Below are positions 6,582 to 14,217 of a DNA stretch of 16,606 bases, in pieces (the first letter of the stretch is position 1; the number at the start of each line of letters is the position of its first letter). The DNA is from Candidatus Borrarchaeota archaeon (lineage in GTDB: Archaea; Asgardarchaeota; Sifarchaeia; Borrarchaeales; Borrarchaeaceae): positions 1 through 16,606 of the forward strand of contig JAEORY010000028.1 of assembly GCA_016840645.1 (NCBI GenBank). Direction: 5' to 3'. The translations under genes were made by a program, and so were the position numbers. Under the pieces are notes generated by a model. It was given only the letters and a program-made list of their open reading frames with translations. It was not told where the DNA came from and did no database searches.

Positions 6582-7145
6582 ATGATATCTAGAGATTTGG
6601 AAAAAATCAGAGAACGTACCCAATCGGCCTACGAATATGTGTCCTCCCTTGAACCATTCAAGTACGTTTAAGATAATTACCAACTAAATCAAGAGATTGG
6701 AAATGAACTTAAAGAATTCGTAAATGATTATACTGTGGTTTTATTTGCTGCGAGTTGGTGTCGAGATAGTAGGGCTGGAGTTCCTGTATTTGCCCTTTTG
6801 GAAACAGAGATAGGACTGGAAGTGAGAGTTTTCGGAGGAATGGAGCCTGTCCCGAGACTACCTCCTGAAGCGGAAGAGTGGGGTGTCACAGCAGTGCCGA
6901 CCATTTTTGTCTTCACTAAAAGCGGGCCTAAACGCGGGCAAGAGATTGGAAAAATTATTGAAAGGCCGCCATGGGGGATGACAATGGAAGAAGAACTCCT
7001 AGAGATAAAAAAAATACGCAGGCTGGATAATTCATTACCTTTTTTTTACATAGTCTCTTCAAAAAGTTGTGCGCCTTCAACCATGTTCTTTAATACCATT
7101 TCTGCTTTTTCAGGAGAAATAACCTTAAGCCCACAGTCTGGATGA
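6582..7145 (+). pseudogene. Thioredoxin-like protein gene with an in-frame stop
   Basis: The frame opens at ATG 6582, with AGGTG nine bases upstream, and reads MISRDLEKIRERTQSAYEYV through EPFKYV to a TAA at 6669-6671. The same frame then continues as DNYQLNQEIGNELKEFVND and into a thioredoxin fold: VVLFAASWCRDSRAGVPVF (the active-site position holds a single Cys, WCRDS), cis-Pro motif AVPTIFVF, and GQEIGKIIERPP. Related thioredoxins run unbroken across this point, so the TAA is most simply a nonsense mutation. The frame also overruns the expected C-terminus after EELLEIKKI and reads antisense into the metE-like gene until 7145; a lost base in the A-run at 7008-7016 could explain the missing stop. 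An internal GTG at 6735 could start a truncated product but would cut off the first helix. Confidence 0.7.
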
Positions 7146-8020
7146 ATGAATTTTATATTGTCTAGACCTATTTTTTCGACCGCAGCGGCGATGTTTGCTT
7201 TTACAGTTTTAGGATCGCTTAAAACAGCATTAGCTCCAGAAATACAACCAACTCCCAGCTTTTTACCATGATCTTCCAAAACTTTTCGTGAAATGATGTC
7301 AATATTGTCCTTTTCTATGGAACCGTCAAAGGCAAAACTTAGGTTTTCTATATTCTCAAACTTAACGAGGATGTCCTCAAAAAGACCTTTTGTTAATCTC
7401 CCACATACATGCATGACGGTGTTTTCTGATTTCAGTTCTGGGGTCAAGTATTCATTTATCCATTGAATAATCTCTTTACCGAATTTTCTATAGTTTATAT
7501 AGCCCGCACCAAATCCAGGCTCATCAATTTGTACTAGGACATCTCTCTTCTGGAGTTCCTCAGCTATAGGTTTCAAAGCGGTTGATACGTCTGCATAAAG
7601 ATCTAAATCTATTATGCCTGAATATGGACCTAAATTACCTTTTCCATGTGGATTCGAGGAAGTTGCGCATGTGAAGCCAAGGGTGATTGGACCCGTTACT
7701 GTTATCTTTATTTTTTTGTTCGTTTCCCCTCTTTGTTCAAGATAGTTCTTAACTAGTTCAATATCGCGAAATTTCGAAAATGTGCTGAGCTCTACAGGAG
7801 ATTTGATTTTTCCAGTGATATATGACTTATTACCTTCATGTTTTAATCCAGGAAGTACTTCACTAAAATATGCTATCATATCATATCGTTGTTCGCCTGG
7901 GGAAATGACATCAATTCCATATTTAAGTTGCAAATCAATAACTCTCAATATCGAGGTCTCTATGTCGCTATCAAAACTTGGGAAACTTCCTACCACTGCT
8001 AAATTTGTCAATCGTTTCAT
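7046..8020 (-). CDS. Core-MetE family methionine synthase, copy 1
   Basis: This is a short cobalamin-independent-type methionine synthase with only the C-terminal catalytic barrel of MetE (324 residues against about 750 for full MetE). Archaeal core-MetE proteins make methionine from homocysteine, some using methylcobamides or other methyl carriers instead of folate. Zinc ligands appear as H204 and C206 in MHVCG and C296 in HPDCG; the homocysteine-binding QIDEPGF is at 164-170. The Glu expected as the third ligand in full MetE is not obvious; the region reads SFAFDG. I start at ATG 8020 (MKRLTNLAVVGSFPSF) because it aligns with copy 2 and follows AAGGGG; an in-frame ATG at 8053 lacks support. 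It lies downstream of copy 2 with its own TATA candidate. Confidence 0.87.
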   Translation of the reverse strand: MKRLTNLAVVGSFPSFDSDIETSILRVIDLQLKYGIDVISPGEQRYDMIAYFSEVLPGLKHEGNKSYITGKIKSPVELSTFSKFRDIELVKNYLEQRGETNKKIKITVTGPITLGFTCATSSNPHGKGNLGPYSGIIDLDLYADVSTALKPIAEELQKRDVLVQIDEPGFGAGYINYRKFGKEIIQWINEYLTPELKSENTVMHVCGRLTKGLFEDILVKFENIENLSFAFDGSIEKDNIDIISRKVLEDHGKKLGVGCISGANAVLSDPKTVKANIAAAVEKIGLDNIKFIHPDCGLKVISPEKAEMVLKNMVEGAQLFEETM

Positions 8021-8080
8021 TACGAACCCCTTCTCTGATAATTTGTCAACCATCGTATGAGGTTTTAAAAGACTTCGGAG

Positions 8081-8090
8081 CTATATTTAA
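8081..8090 (-). promoter_or_regulatory. TATA-like promoter of metE copy 1
   Basis: Minus-strand TTAAATATAG lies in the 80-base gap between the paralogues, about 60 bases before the ATG at 8020. It suggests that copy 1 can be expressed apart from copy 2. Confidence 0.35.
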
Positions 8091-8100
8091 TTTTAATTGC

Positions 8101-9039
8101 TTAAATGATGTTCTCAAAAAGTTTTGTTCCTTCAGCCATATTCGCTAATACCATTTCTGCGTTTTCAGGAGATAAAGACCTAAGCCCACAGTCTGGATGA
8201 ATGAATGCTATATTTTCCACTCCAATTCTTTCGACTGCTGCAAGAATATTCGATTTTACAGTTTCTGAATCGCTTAAAACTCGATTAACTCCAGAGATGC
8301 ACCCAAATCCTAACTTCTTACCGTGATCCTCAAAGACTTCTCGTGAAATAATGTCTATATTGCCTTTCTCTACCGTTCCGTCAAAAGCAAAACTGAATGT
8401 TTCGATATTTTCAAACTGTAAAACGATCTCAAGAAGACGTTTAGGAATACGTCCACAGATGTGCATGACTGTATTCTTAGGATTTAGATCTGCAGTCATT
8501 TCGTTTATCCATTGTAAAAGTTCTTTTGAGAAGTCTTTATAATTTACATAGCCGACAGAAAGACCAGGTTCATCAATTTGTACTAGTGCCCCCATCTTTT
8601 GAAACTCATCTGCAATAGGTTTCAAAGCGGTTGATACATCTGCGTAAATTTGTAAATCTTTTACAGTTGAATATGGGCTCTCTTCGTAACCATTTAATCC
8701 ACATGAGAAGCCCAAAGTGACTGGGCCGGTGATTGTCAATTTAATTTTATTCGTTTTCCCATTTTGCTCAAGATATTTTTTGACAAACTTAAAGTCAATA
8801 ATTTTCGAAAATGTTGTGAACTCTTTGGGGGGTTTGATTCGTGATTTTATACCTTCATGCGTTAGGCCCGGAATTATTTCTGTGTAATAAGTTATCATGT
8901 CAGTTCGTTGTTCACCATCACTAAGAATATCTATTCCATGTTTGAGTTGTAAATCGATGATTTTCAATATTGAATTCTCTATATCAGATTCAACAAAACT
9001 TGGAAAACTTCCTACCACTGCTCTTGTCAATCGTGTCAT
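8101..9039 (-). CDS. Core-MetE family methionine synthase, copy 2
   Basis: This 312-residue paralogue of the downstream copy is alike across its whole length (VVGSFPSF, DLQLK.GID, ADVSTALKPIA, VQIDEPG, VMH.CGR, FAFDG, GCISG, IHPDCGL). Zinc-ligand candidates are H193, C195 and C284. The main differences are a shorter loop at residues 64-75 and 110-125, and S39-D-G-E-Q where copy 1 has S-P-G-E-Q. The start at 9039 has a strong GAGGAGG ribosome-binding site. A TATA box (9074-9086) and a cluster of GAAATAT boxes lie upstream. The tandem arrangement shows a local duplication; whether the copies differ in methyl donor or acceptor cannot be read from sequence. Confidence 0.87.
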   Translation of the reverse strand: MTRLTRAVVGSFPSFVESDIENSILKIIDLQLKHGIDILSDGEQRTDMITYYTEIIPGLTHEGIKSRIKPPKEFTTFSKIIDFKFVKKYLEQNGKTNKIKLTITGPVTLGFSCGLNGYEESPYSTVKDLQIYADVSTALKPIADEFQKMGALVQIDEPGLSVGYVNYKDFSKELLQWINEMTADLNPKNTVMHICGRIPKRLLEIVLQFENIETFSFAFDGTVEKGNIDIISREVFEDHGKKLGFGCISGVNRVLSDSETVKSNILAAVERIGVENIAFIHPDCGLRSLSPENAEMVLANMAEGTKLFENII

Positions 9040-9073
9040 TAAATGTGCCTCCTCAGTGATTAGTTGTTGATCG

Positions 9074-9086
9074 TTTTTTATATATC
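9074..9086 (-). promoter_or_regulatory. TATA box of metE copy 2
   Basis: Minus-strand GATATATAAAAAA is a strong TATA sequence about 40 bases upstream of the ATG, giving a short leader with the GAGGAGG ribosome-binding site. Confidence 0.5.
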
Positions 9087-9127
9087 GTGAAATATCACTA
9101 TCAGATATAAATATTTCCTAGAAATAT
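9087..9127. promoter_or_regulatory. GAAATAT box cluster upstream of metE copy 2 promoter
   Basis: Three copies of GAAATAT lie just upstream of the TATA box: 9089-9095 (plus, within the palindrome-like GTGAAATATCAC), 9111-9117 (inverted) and 9121-9127 (plus). The last two form a 7-bp inverted repeat with a 3-base spacer. Position and symmetry suggest a regulator-binding site; which regulator is unknown. Confidence 0.4.
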
Positions 9128-9233
9128 GAATCTAAATCATAATCAAATACTTTAAAGAATATTTTAAAAGAAGCATGAAAAAGCAGAGAACTTAAACATT
9201 AAAGTCATGCCATGGGAGGATTGTTGCAAATAT

Positions 9234-9241
9234 AAAAAAAA
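9234..9241 (-). terminator. T8 terminator after the 93-aa gene
   Basis: An uninterrupted run of eight A on the plus strand gives T8 on the minus strand, 14 bases after the TGA stop of the small gene. This fits archaeal intrinsic termination. Confidence 0.45.
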
Positions 9242-9254
9242 TGGCTGAATTATT

Positions 9255-9536
9255 TCACCCTTTCTTCTTGCTCTTTTTAGATTCTTCTTCTACCTTGTCA
9301 ATGTATGAAAGAAAGTCTGAAGTCATCTTTTCTATAAGAGCTATAGTACTATCTCCCTCAGTCTCTATTGCGCTCTCTGTTTTTTCGTAATTAGAAAGAA
9401 ATCTTTTGCTCCAATCGTCGTAATCGTCTCTACGATCTAAGTTAGAATACTCTGGAGTGTCATATCGATTGAAAAAATTCTTTGACCAACATTTTAAAAA
9501 TCTGTGAAAATCGTCCTCGTCGCTCATAGTACTCAC
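9255..9536 (-). CDS. Hypothetical small charged protein with WSK repeat
   Basis: I do not recognise this 93-residue protein. It is very rich in Asp, Glu, Lys, Ser and Tyr, has no membrane segment, and ends in a Lys-rich tail (EEESKKSKKKG). Two stretches repeat: CWSKNFFNRYD and DWSKRFLSNYE, about 28 residues apart, giving a WSK-x-F-x3-Y motif. The frame starts at GTG 9536; ATG at 9527 is an alternative. A TATA-like TTATAAAG at 9557-9564 would place the transcript start near 9536, so either a leaderless GTG or a nine-base leader to the ATG is possible. It sits alone between metE copy 2 and the divergent citrate-synthase gene. Confidence 0.6.
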   Translation of the reverse strand: MSTMSDEDDFHRFLKCWSKNFFNRYDTPEYSNLDRRDDYDDWSKRFLSNYEKTESAIETEGDSTIALIEKMTSDFLSYIDKVEEESKKSKKKG

Positions 9537-9556
9537 ATTCCAATTAGTCGGATATT

Positions 9557-9564
9557 CTTTATAA
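9557..9564 (-). promoter_or_regulatory. TATA-like promoter of the 93-aa gene
   Basis: Minus-strand TTATAAAG lies about 25 bases from the GTG at 9536, the spacing expected of a leaderless archaeal transcript. Confidence 0.35.
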
Positions 9565-9750
9565 TCTTACTTCAAATATTTTTTCTTAGAGGATAAGTGA
9601 GCATTCAAGAAATCGCATTAAATTAAATGTGATTGAACCTTCTTCTCATTCTTTGTTCTTATGCATGGTTTTGCTGTGAACACTCTGATTTCTTGATAAA
9701 GTATCCACTTAAACTTGTCTTTTGTAAAGGTTAACTTATGTAAACGACAA

Positions 9751-9764
9751 ATTATTTAAATTAT
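9751..9764 (+). promoter_or_regulatory. TATA box of the Re-citrate synthase gene
   Basis: ATTATTTAAATTAT is a clear TATA sequence about 45 bases before the ATG at 9805, placing the transcript start near 9785. The stretch 9565-9750 between the two divergent promoters shows nothing else I can name. Confidence 0.5.
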
Positions 9765-9804
9765 AGCTTTTAGACTATGACAAAAACCTAAAGAATTATA
9801 CATT

Positions 9805-11268
9805 ATGACATTTACATTTGTAAACTTGACCAAAAAAGAAATGTTATCTATTGGATTGATTGTGATGGATGATCTTATATTGAACACACAAAACTCAGCA
9901 GCACTTCTGAAAGAGAAGATTGCAGCAAATTTACAGATTTACAGAAAAGAGAATTACGATCTTCAAAATGTAACTAAACCTCAACTTTTTGAAAATATCT
10001 TTCCTTATGATCAGTTTCCACGAATACTTTTTGATAATGTCCATTGTCCGATAAATCTACCGGAAAAAATCTATATTACAGATACAACGTTTCGTGACGG
10101 GCAGCAGGCACGCCCTCCATTTACGGTTGAGCAGATCCTAACCTTATATGATTTCTTACACGAATTGAGCGGTCCAAGTGGAGCAATTCGGATGAGTGAG
10201 TTTTTTATGTACTCCCAAAAAGACCAATTGGCTGTTAAGGAGTGTATAGAGCGAGATTATAAATATCCAAAAGTGACGGGATGGATTCGTGCGACTAGAA
10301 GTGACCTTCAACTTATTAAAGAAATGAAAATTGAGGAAACAGGTATTTTAACGTCAGCGTCAGATTATCATATCTTTTTCAAGTTAAACATGACCAGACA
10401 AAAAGCTATGGACAAATATCTAGGCATTGTAACATCTGCGATCGAAAGCGGTATAGTTCCCCGCTGTCATCTTGAGGATATTACAAGAGCAGATCTCTAT
10501 GGCTTTGTCCTCCCATTTTGTCAAGAACTAATGAAACTTGCAGAAAAATATGACACCCCCGTTAAAATCAGGGCATGTGATACTCTGGGGATCGGGCTGC
10601 CGTTTTCCGAGGTTGCACTCCCAAGAAGTGTGCCAAAGATCATTTACAGTCTTCAATGTGAAGGCGGTGTTCCTTCAGAATGGCTAGAATGGCATGGTCA
10701 CAATGATTTCCATAAGGTTCATAGCAATTCTTTTGCTGCGTGGCTATATGGCGCTGCCAATGTAAATGGGACTTTGTTAGGAATAGGGGAGCGGACTGGT
10801 AATAGTCCAATAGAAGGATTAGTGGCCGAGTTGGCATCGCTATATCAGAATCACGGCATCAACACAGCAGTACTTACTGAGATTGGGAATTACATGAAGT
10901 CAATAGGCGTGGGCTTTCCCGAAAACTACCCTCTTTTAGGAGATGACATCACAAAAACGCGTGCTGGCGTCCATGCAGATGGAGTGATGAAAAATGAACG
11001 TGTATATTCGGCATTTGATCCGCAGAAATTGCTAAACAGACCATTTGAAGTTGCTGTAACTGACAAATCAGGTCTTGCTGGTGTTGCGTGCTGGGTTCAA
11101 TTATATTTCAAACGCTGTGATATACATTCTGTAGTTGAAAAGACCCATCCTGGAATTAAAAAGATGCACCAATGGGTTACAAAGCAATACGAATCAGGTC
11201 GAACAACTGCTATTTCTGATCGTGAAATGATCGAGTTAGGCGTTCAAAATTTACCTGATTATTTTTAG
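9805..11268 (+). CDS. Probable Re-citrate synthase (isopropylmalate synthase superfamily)
   Basis: The protein belongs to the HMGL-like/alpha-isopropylmalate synthase superfamily and fits the branch containing Re-citrate synthases, which join acetyl-CoA and oxaloacetate with the opposite stereochemistry to ordinary citrate synthase and occur in anaerobes. Visible are the catalytic ITDTTFRDGQQ (R97, D98), RCHLEDITRADLYGF, KIRACDTLG, the metal-binding WHGHNDFHKV (H297, H299) and GERTGNSPIEGL. The C-terminal part (about 360-487) includes TRAGVHADG and VTDKSGLAGVA and lacks a typical LeuA regulatory domain. Adjacent NAD-type isocitrate dehydrogenase supports citrate over isopropylmalate or homocitrate as product. 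I keep ATG 9805, close to the TATA box; ATG 9865 (MDDLILN) is an alternative. No Shine-Dalgarno is clear for either. Confidence 0.78.
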   Translation: MTFTFVNLTKKEMLSIGLIVMDDLILNTQNSAALLKEKIAANLQIYRKENYDLQNVTKPQLFENIFPYDQFPRILFDNVHCPINLPEKIYITDTTFRDGQQARPPFTVEQILTLYDFLHELSGPSGAIRMSEFFMYSQKDQLAVKECIERDYKYPKVTGWIRATRSDLQLIKEMKIEETGILTSASDYHIFFKLNMTRQKAMDKYLGIVTSAIESGIVPRCHLEDITRADLYGFVLPFCQELMKLAEKYDTPVKIRACDTLGIGLPFSEVALPRSVPKIIYSLQCEGGVPSEWLEWHGHNDFHKVHSNSFAAWLYGAANVNGTLLGIGERTGNSPIEGLVAELASLYQNHGINTAVLTEIGNYMKSIGVGFPENYPLLGDDITKTRAGVHADGVMKNERVYSAFDPQKLLNRPFEVAVTDKSGLAGVACWVQLYFKRCDIHSVVEKTHPGIKKMHQWVTKQYESGRTTAISDREMIELGVQNLPDYF

Positions 11269-11353
11269 TCAAATCTCTAAAGGAGATTTAAATAATAATT
11301 GAAATAAATGGAGATTGACTCTCTCCATTCTGTTTTTCTTGGAGTTGGCAAAT

Positions 11354-12601
11354 GTGGTTGAATTTGATAAGCTTGAGTTACCTAAAGAAGGTACTCGCAT
11401 AGGCATCGAAAAGGGTGAATTATTCATACCACACGACCCCATTATTCCCTTCATAGAAGGTGATGGGATTGGACGTGAAGTAATCAATATAGCGAGAAGG
11501 CTGTTAGACGAAGGGGTAAAGAAAGCGTATGGTGGAACTCATCAAATAGTTTGGCTCGAAATCTACGCTGGTGAGAAAGCTGAAGAAAAATATGGCAAAA
11601 TTCTCCCCGACGATACTATTTCGGCGATTGCCCATTTCATTGTGAGTCTAAAAGGTCCAGTAAGGACTCCAGTCGGTGGTGGATATAGGAGTGTGAATGT
11701 AAAATTACGACAAAGCCTTGATCTTTATGCAAATGTTCGACCAATTTTTCATATCGAGGGAGTTCCTACCCCTATTGTTCATCCGGAATCAGTTGATCTC
11801 GTCATTTTTCGTGAAAATACGGAAGATTTGTACGGAGGTCTTGAATGGCCTGCTGAAAGTGAGCCTGCAAAACAAATAGGCAATTTTTTGTTTCAACAAT
11901 TGAAAGTGGAAACAAGAGTGGATGCAGGTCTGGGACTTAAAGTAATTAGTGAATATGGTACAAAGCGGATAATGAGGAAAGCCATCCTATACGCAATTAA
12001 ACACGATAGAAAACGTATTACACTTGTCCATAAGGGCAATATAATGAAATTTACCGAGGGGGCATTTAAAGAGTGGGGCTATGAGATTGCAAAAGAAGAG
12101 TTTGGTAACATAACTATTACCGAAAAAGAACTAGAAGAAAAACATAATGGAACACTTCCTGCCGGAAAGATCGTAGTCAATGATCGGATTACCGATGCAA
12201 TGTTCCAAGAAATTCTATTAAGACCTGGGGACTACGATATCTTAGTTGCACCCAATCTTACGGGTGATTATATGTCAGACGCTGCAGCCGCTCTCATCGG
12301 TGGACTTGGTGTTGCCCCTGGAGTGAATATGGGTGATCATATTGCTGTCTTTGAAGCAATTCATGGAACGGCTCCAGATATTGCAGGAAAAAATATCGCA
12401 AATCCAAGTTCTGCGATTCTCTCTGGAATACTGATGTTAGAATATTTAGGTTGGCAAAAAGCAGCTAGCACAGTCTTTCGAGCAGTGCGAAAAACTATAC
12501 AAAATGGAAACGTTACAGCTGATCTGGCGAGGCTTCTTAAAGGAATCTCACCAGTGAGCACAACAGAATTTGCTGATTATGTTATTGCTAACATGAATTA
12601 G
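11354..12601 (+). CDS. icd: Isocitrate dehydrogenase, probably NAD+-dependent
   Basis: This enzyme converts isocitrate to 2-oxoglutarate and CO2. Substrate residues match E. coli Icd: S113, N115, R119 and R129 in RSVNVKLRQSLDLYANVR, R153, Y160, K227, and the metal Asp pair D305/D309 in LTGDYMSDA. The cofactor loop reads HGTAPDIAGKNIANP. Where E. coli has Lys344, Tyr345, Val351 and Tyr391 for NADP+, this protein has Asp, Ile, Ala and Ala, the pattern of NAD+-specific enzymes, although Arg395 is kept. I start at GTG 11354 (MVEFDKL), nine bases after GGAG, giving 415 residues; the frame also extends to a TTG at 11315. It follows the citrate-synthase gene by 85 bases on the same strand. A T-run after the stop probably ends the transcript. 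Confidence 0.92.
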   Translation: MVEFDKLELPKEGTRIGIEKGELFIPHDPIIPFIEGDGIGREVINIARRLLDEGVKKAYGGTHQIVWLEIYAGEKAEEKYGKILPDDTISAIAHFIVSLKGPVRTPVGGGYRSVNVKLRQSLDLYANVRPIFHIEGVPTPIVHPESVDLVIFRENTEDLYGGLEWPAESEPAKQIGNFLFQQLKVETRVDAGLGLKVISEYGTKRIMRKAILYAIKHDRKRITLVHKGNIMKFTEGAFKEWGYEIAKEEFGNITITEKELEEKHNGTLPAGKIVVNDRITDAMFQEILLRPGDYDILVAPNLTGDYMSDAAAALIGGLGVAPGVNMGDHIAVFEAIHGTAPDIAGKNIANPSSAILSGILMLEYLGWQKAASTVFRAVRKTIQNGNVTADLARLLKGISPVSTTEFADYVIANMN

Positions 12602-12602
12602 C

Positions 12603-12621
12603 ATTTCTTTTGCGTTTTTTT
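12603..12621 (+). terminator. T-rich terminator after icd
   Basis: T-rich sequence starting two bases after the icd stop ends in seven T at 12615-12621, directly abutting the stop codon of the convergent DUF362 gene. Confidence 0.45.
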
Positions 12622-13534
12622 AAGCGTGTACTGAAAAAAACTGTTCAGCAAAATCTGCTGTTTCATCAGTGAGAGGGATCAGTTGAATGTCTTCTGCAGA
12701 TCTTACACTATCTATTCCAAGTTCTACTGCCCGTGCTATTTGTTCTTGTTCAAAAATCTTTCCTTGAGAGACTTCAGGTGTTGTGCCATACGATCTTAAT
12801 AAAGCCACACCAACTGCATCTATAGCTATCCGATCTGTTCCTGCTATTAGAAGTCCCGGATGTATAAGTTCTCCTTTTTCGGGACCCTCATTTTTAAATC
12901 CAGAGATCGCATCCATAAGTACTAAAGCAGGTGTATACGCCTCATTTATTTCAGCTATCATCAGTCGCTGGGCTTTTGAGTAATGTAACTCCGCCATATA
13001 ATCATATCTATCCCATGGATTTCGCTTAGCAACCATACCCACAGAATTTTTAAGCGACAATGTGAAATGGCCACCAAATCGATGAGTTTTTAAACAACAT
13101 GTCTGAATGATTTTATCCGCCTCTTTAAAGATATTTGCAATGAGAAATCCTCTTTTCCAATGCCTTTTTCCTTCCTGCTTGGGATCTTTTATGATTTTGG
13201 TAAATTTTTCGTAAGGAAGCATATCTAGATTTACTAATCGAAACCCTAACTCATCGGCTAGATCCTCCACACCCATATTCAGAAGAACGGACCAGGTTAC
13301 TCCCATTCCAGAACGTGCTCCTAAATCAATTTCTTTTGCACCTTTTTCTTGTAAGCGAGTGACAAGCGTTCTCAGAGTATCGATATGAGTTGTTGCGGGA
13401 TATGGATCAGCACTGTTATAATTTGCTTTCAAAGCTATATGCTCATCCTTTACATCTAAATCAAATTGATCAAGAAGTGTATTAATCCCTTCTACTCTGT
13501 CCTCAGTCTTTATCAGATATATTTCTGCTTTCAT
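12620..13534 (-). CDS. DUF362 family protein
   Basis: The protein matches the DUF362 family, common in anaerobic archaea and bacteria and often linked to iron-sulfur proteins, with no settled reaction. The hallmark region is TCCLKTHRFGGHFTLSLKNSVGMV (residues 145-168), with D69-LGARSGMG at 69-78 and a late AGTDRIAIDAVGVALL. No ferredoxin-type CxxCxxC cluster is present, so this is the short form (305 residues). I start at ATG 13534 because GAGGTGGT precedes it by a few bases; the frame extends to an ATG at 13588 through a Pro/Gly-rich run (MGAIPPPNKLGGLLEVVI) that is probably leader, not protein. It converges with icd; the two stops are 18 bases apart. Confidence 0.82.
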   Translation of the reverse strand: MKAEIYLIKTEDRVEGINTLLDQFDLDVKDEHIALKANYNSADPYPATTHIDTLRTLVTRLQEKGAKEIDLGARSGMGVTWSVLLNMGVEDLADELGFRLVNLDMLPYEKFTKIIKDPKQEGKRHWKRGFLIANIFKEADKIIQTCCLKTHRFGGHFTLSLKNSVGMVAKRNPWDRYDYMAELHYSKAQRLMIAEINEAYTPALVLMDAISGFKNEGPEKGELIHPGLLIAGTDRIAIDAVGVALLRSYGTTPEVSQGKIFEQEQIARAVELGIDSVRSAEDIQLIPLTDETADFAEQFFSVHA

Positions 13535-13554
13535 AATTACCACCTCAAGGAGAC

Positions 13555-13577
13555 CTCCCAACTTGTTGGGGGGAGGA
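13555..13577 (-). repeat. Stem-loop in the leader of the DUF362 gene
   Basis: On the minus strand CCTCC, three further C, and CAAC face GTTGGGAGG, forming a nine-pair stem with a C bulge about 20 bases before the ATG and next to the ribosome-binding site. The 5' arm is also complementary to purine-rich Shine-Dalgarno-like sequence, so it could affect translation initiation. Confidence 0.4.
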
Positions 13578-13791
13578 ATTGCGCCCATTAAGTGTTTTTG
13601 AAGGAGTTTTTTACCTTTCCTTTATTCTTTCTAAATTCCATATTGAAAACTTGTAAATTATAACTATCGAATTGGGTAACTTCTAAATTTGATTAGAGGG
13701 AGGTTAGTTTTAACTCTAAATCCATAGAAATTGCACCAACTTCGTGAATTTGTCCTTAACATGGCATAAATAAATAGGATTTGAATTTTTA

Positions 13792-14217
13792 TTAAGTATA
13801 GGAGCCAATATGCTTAACAAAACTCTTATTAGCATCACTCAGCTTGTTAATTAACTGCATATCTGCAGTATATAAATTTGTTTGCATCATTTTGGCTAGT
13901 GCAATATATGCGGAATCATAAATTGTTATATCATCTTCTATGGCAATTTCTGTGGTTTCTAGAAGTCTTTCCTCATTAAACGATAAAATTTTGATCCCAT
14001 AATGTAATAAACTCTTACCGACTCCTTCCAGCTGATCCTTTTTAATTCCTTTACTGGAGTATCTTATTGCATTTAATACTTCAAATGGCAAAATAGTAGG
14101 CGATATCAACTCAATTTTTCTCTCAATGTAATCATCTCTCAAGTGTATTGCTTGTTCTCTGAATTCTTCAATTAAGAACCACTTCACGACTACGCTTGCA
14201 TCAACTACTACTTCCAT
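13792..14217 (-). CDS. vapC: VapC-type PIN-domain toxin
   Basis: PIN toxins are metal-dependent ribonucleases, often cutting tRNA or rRNA, held inactive by a cognate antitoxin. The 141-residue protein has all four acidic active-site positions: D6 (VVVDASVVVKWF), E46 (LPFEVLNAI), D101 (YDSAYIALA) and D119 (LYTADMQLI). I start at ATG 14217, about nine bases after GGAGGG, giving a ten-base overlap with the antitoxin gene; an in-frame ATG at 14235 overlaps the Shine-Dalgarno itself. The overlap implies translational coupling. The active site is intact, so the toxin is probably functional. Confidence 0.9.
   Translation of the reverse strand: MEVVVDASVVVKWFLIEEFREQAIHLRDDYIERKIELISPTILPFEVLNAIRYSSKGIKKDQLEGVGKSLLHYGIKILSFNEERLLETTEIAIEDDITIYDSAYIALAKMMQTNLYTADMQLINKLSDANKSFVKHIGSYT

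Noticed and set aside
6669..6671. In-frame stop as a selenocysteine or pyrrolysine codon
   Set aside because: The codon is TAA, not TGA or TAG, and lies outside the active site, so simple nonsense mutation or sequence error is more likely.
11315..11353. TTG at 11315 as the icd start
   Set aside because: The extra residues (MTLSILFFLELAN) have no counterpart in Icd proteins, and the GTG at 11354 has a well-placed GGAG and gives E. coli-like numbering.
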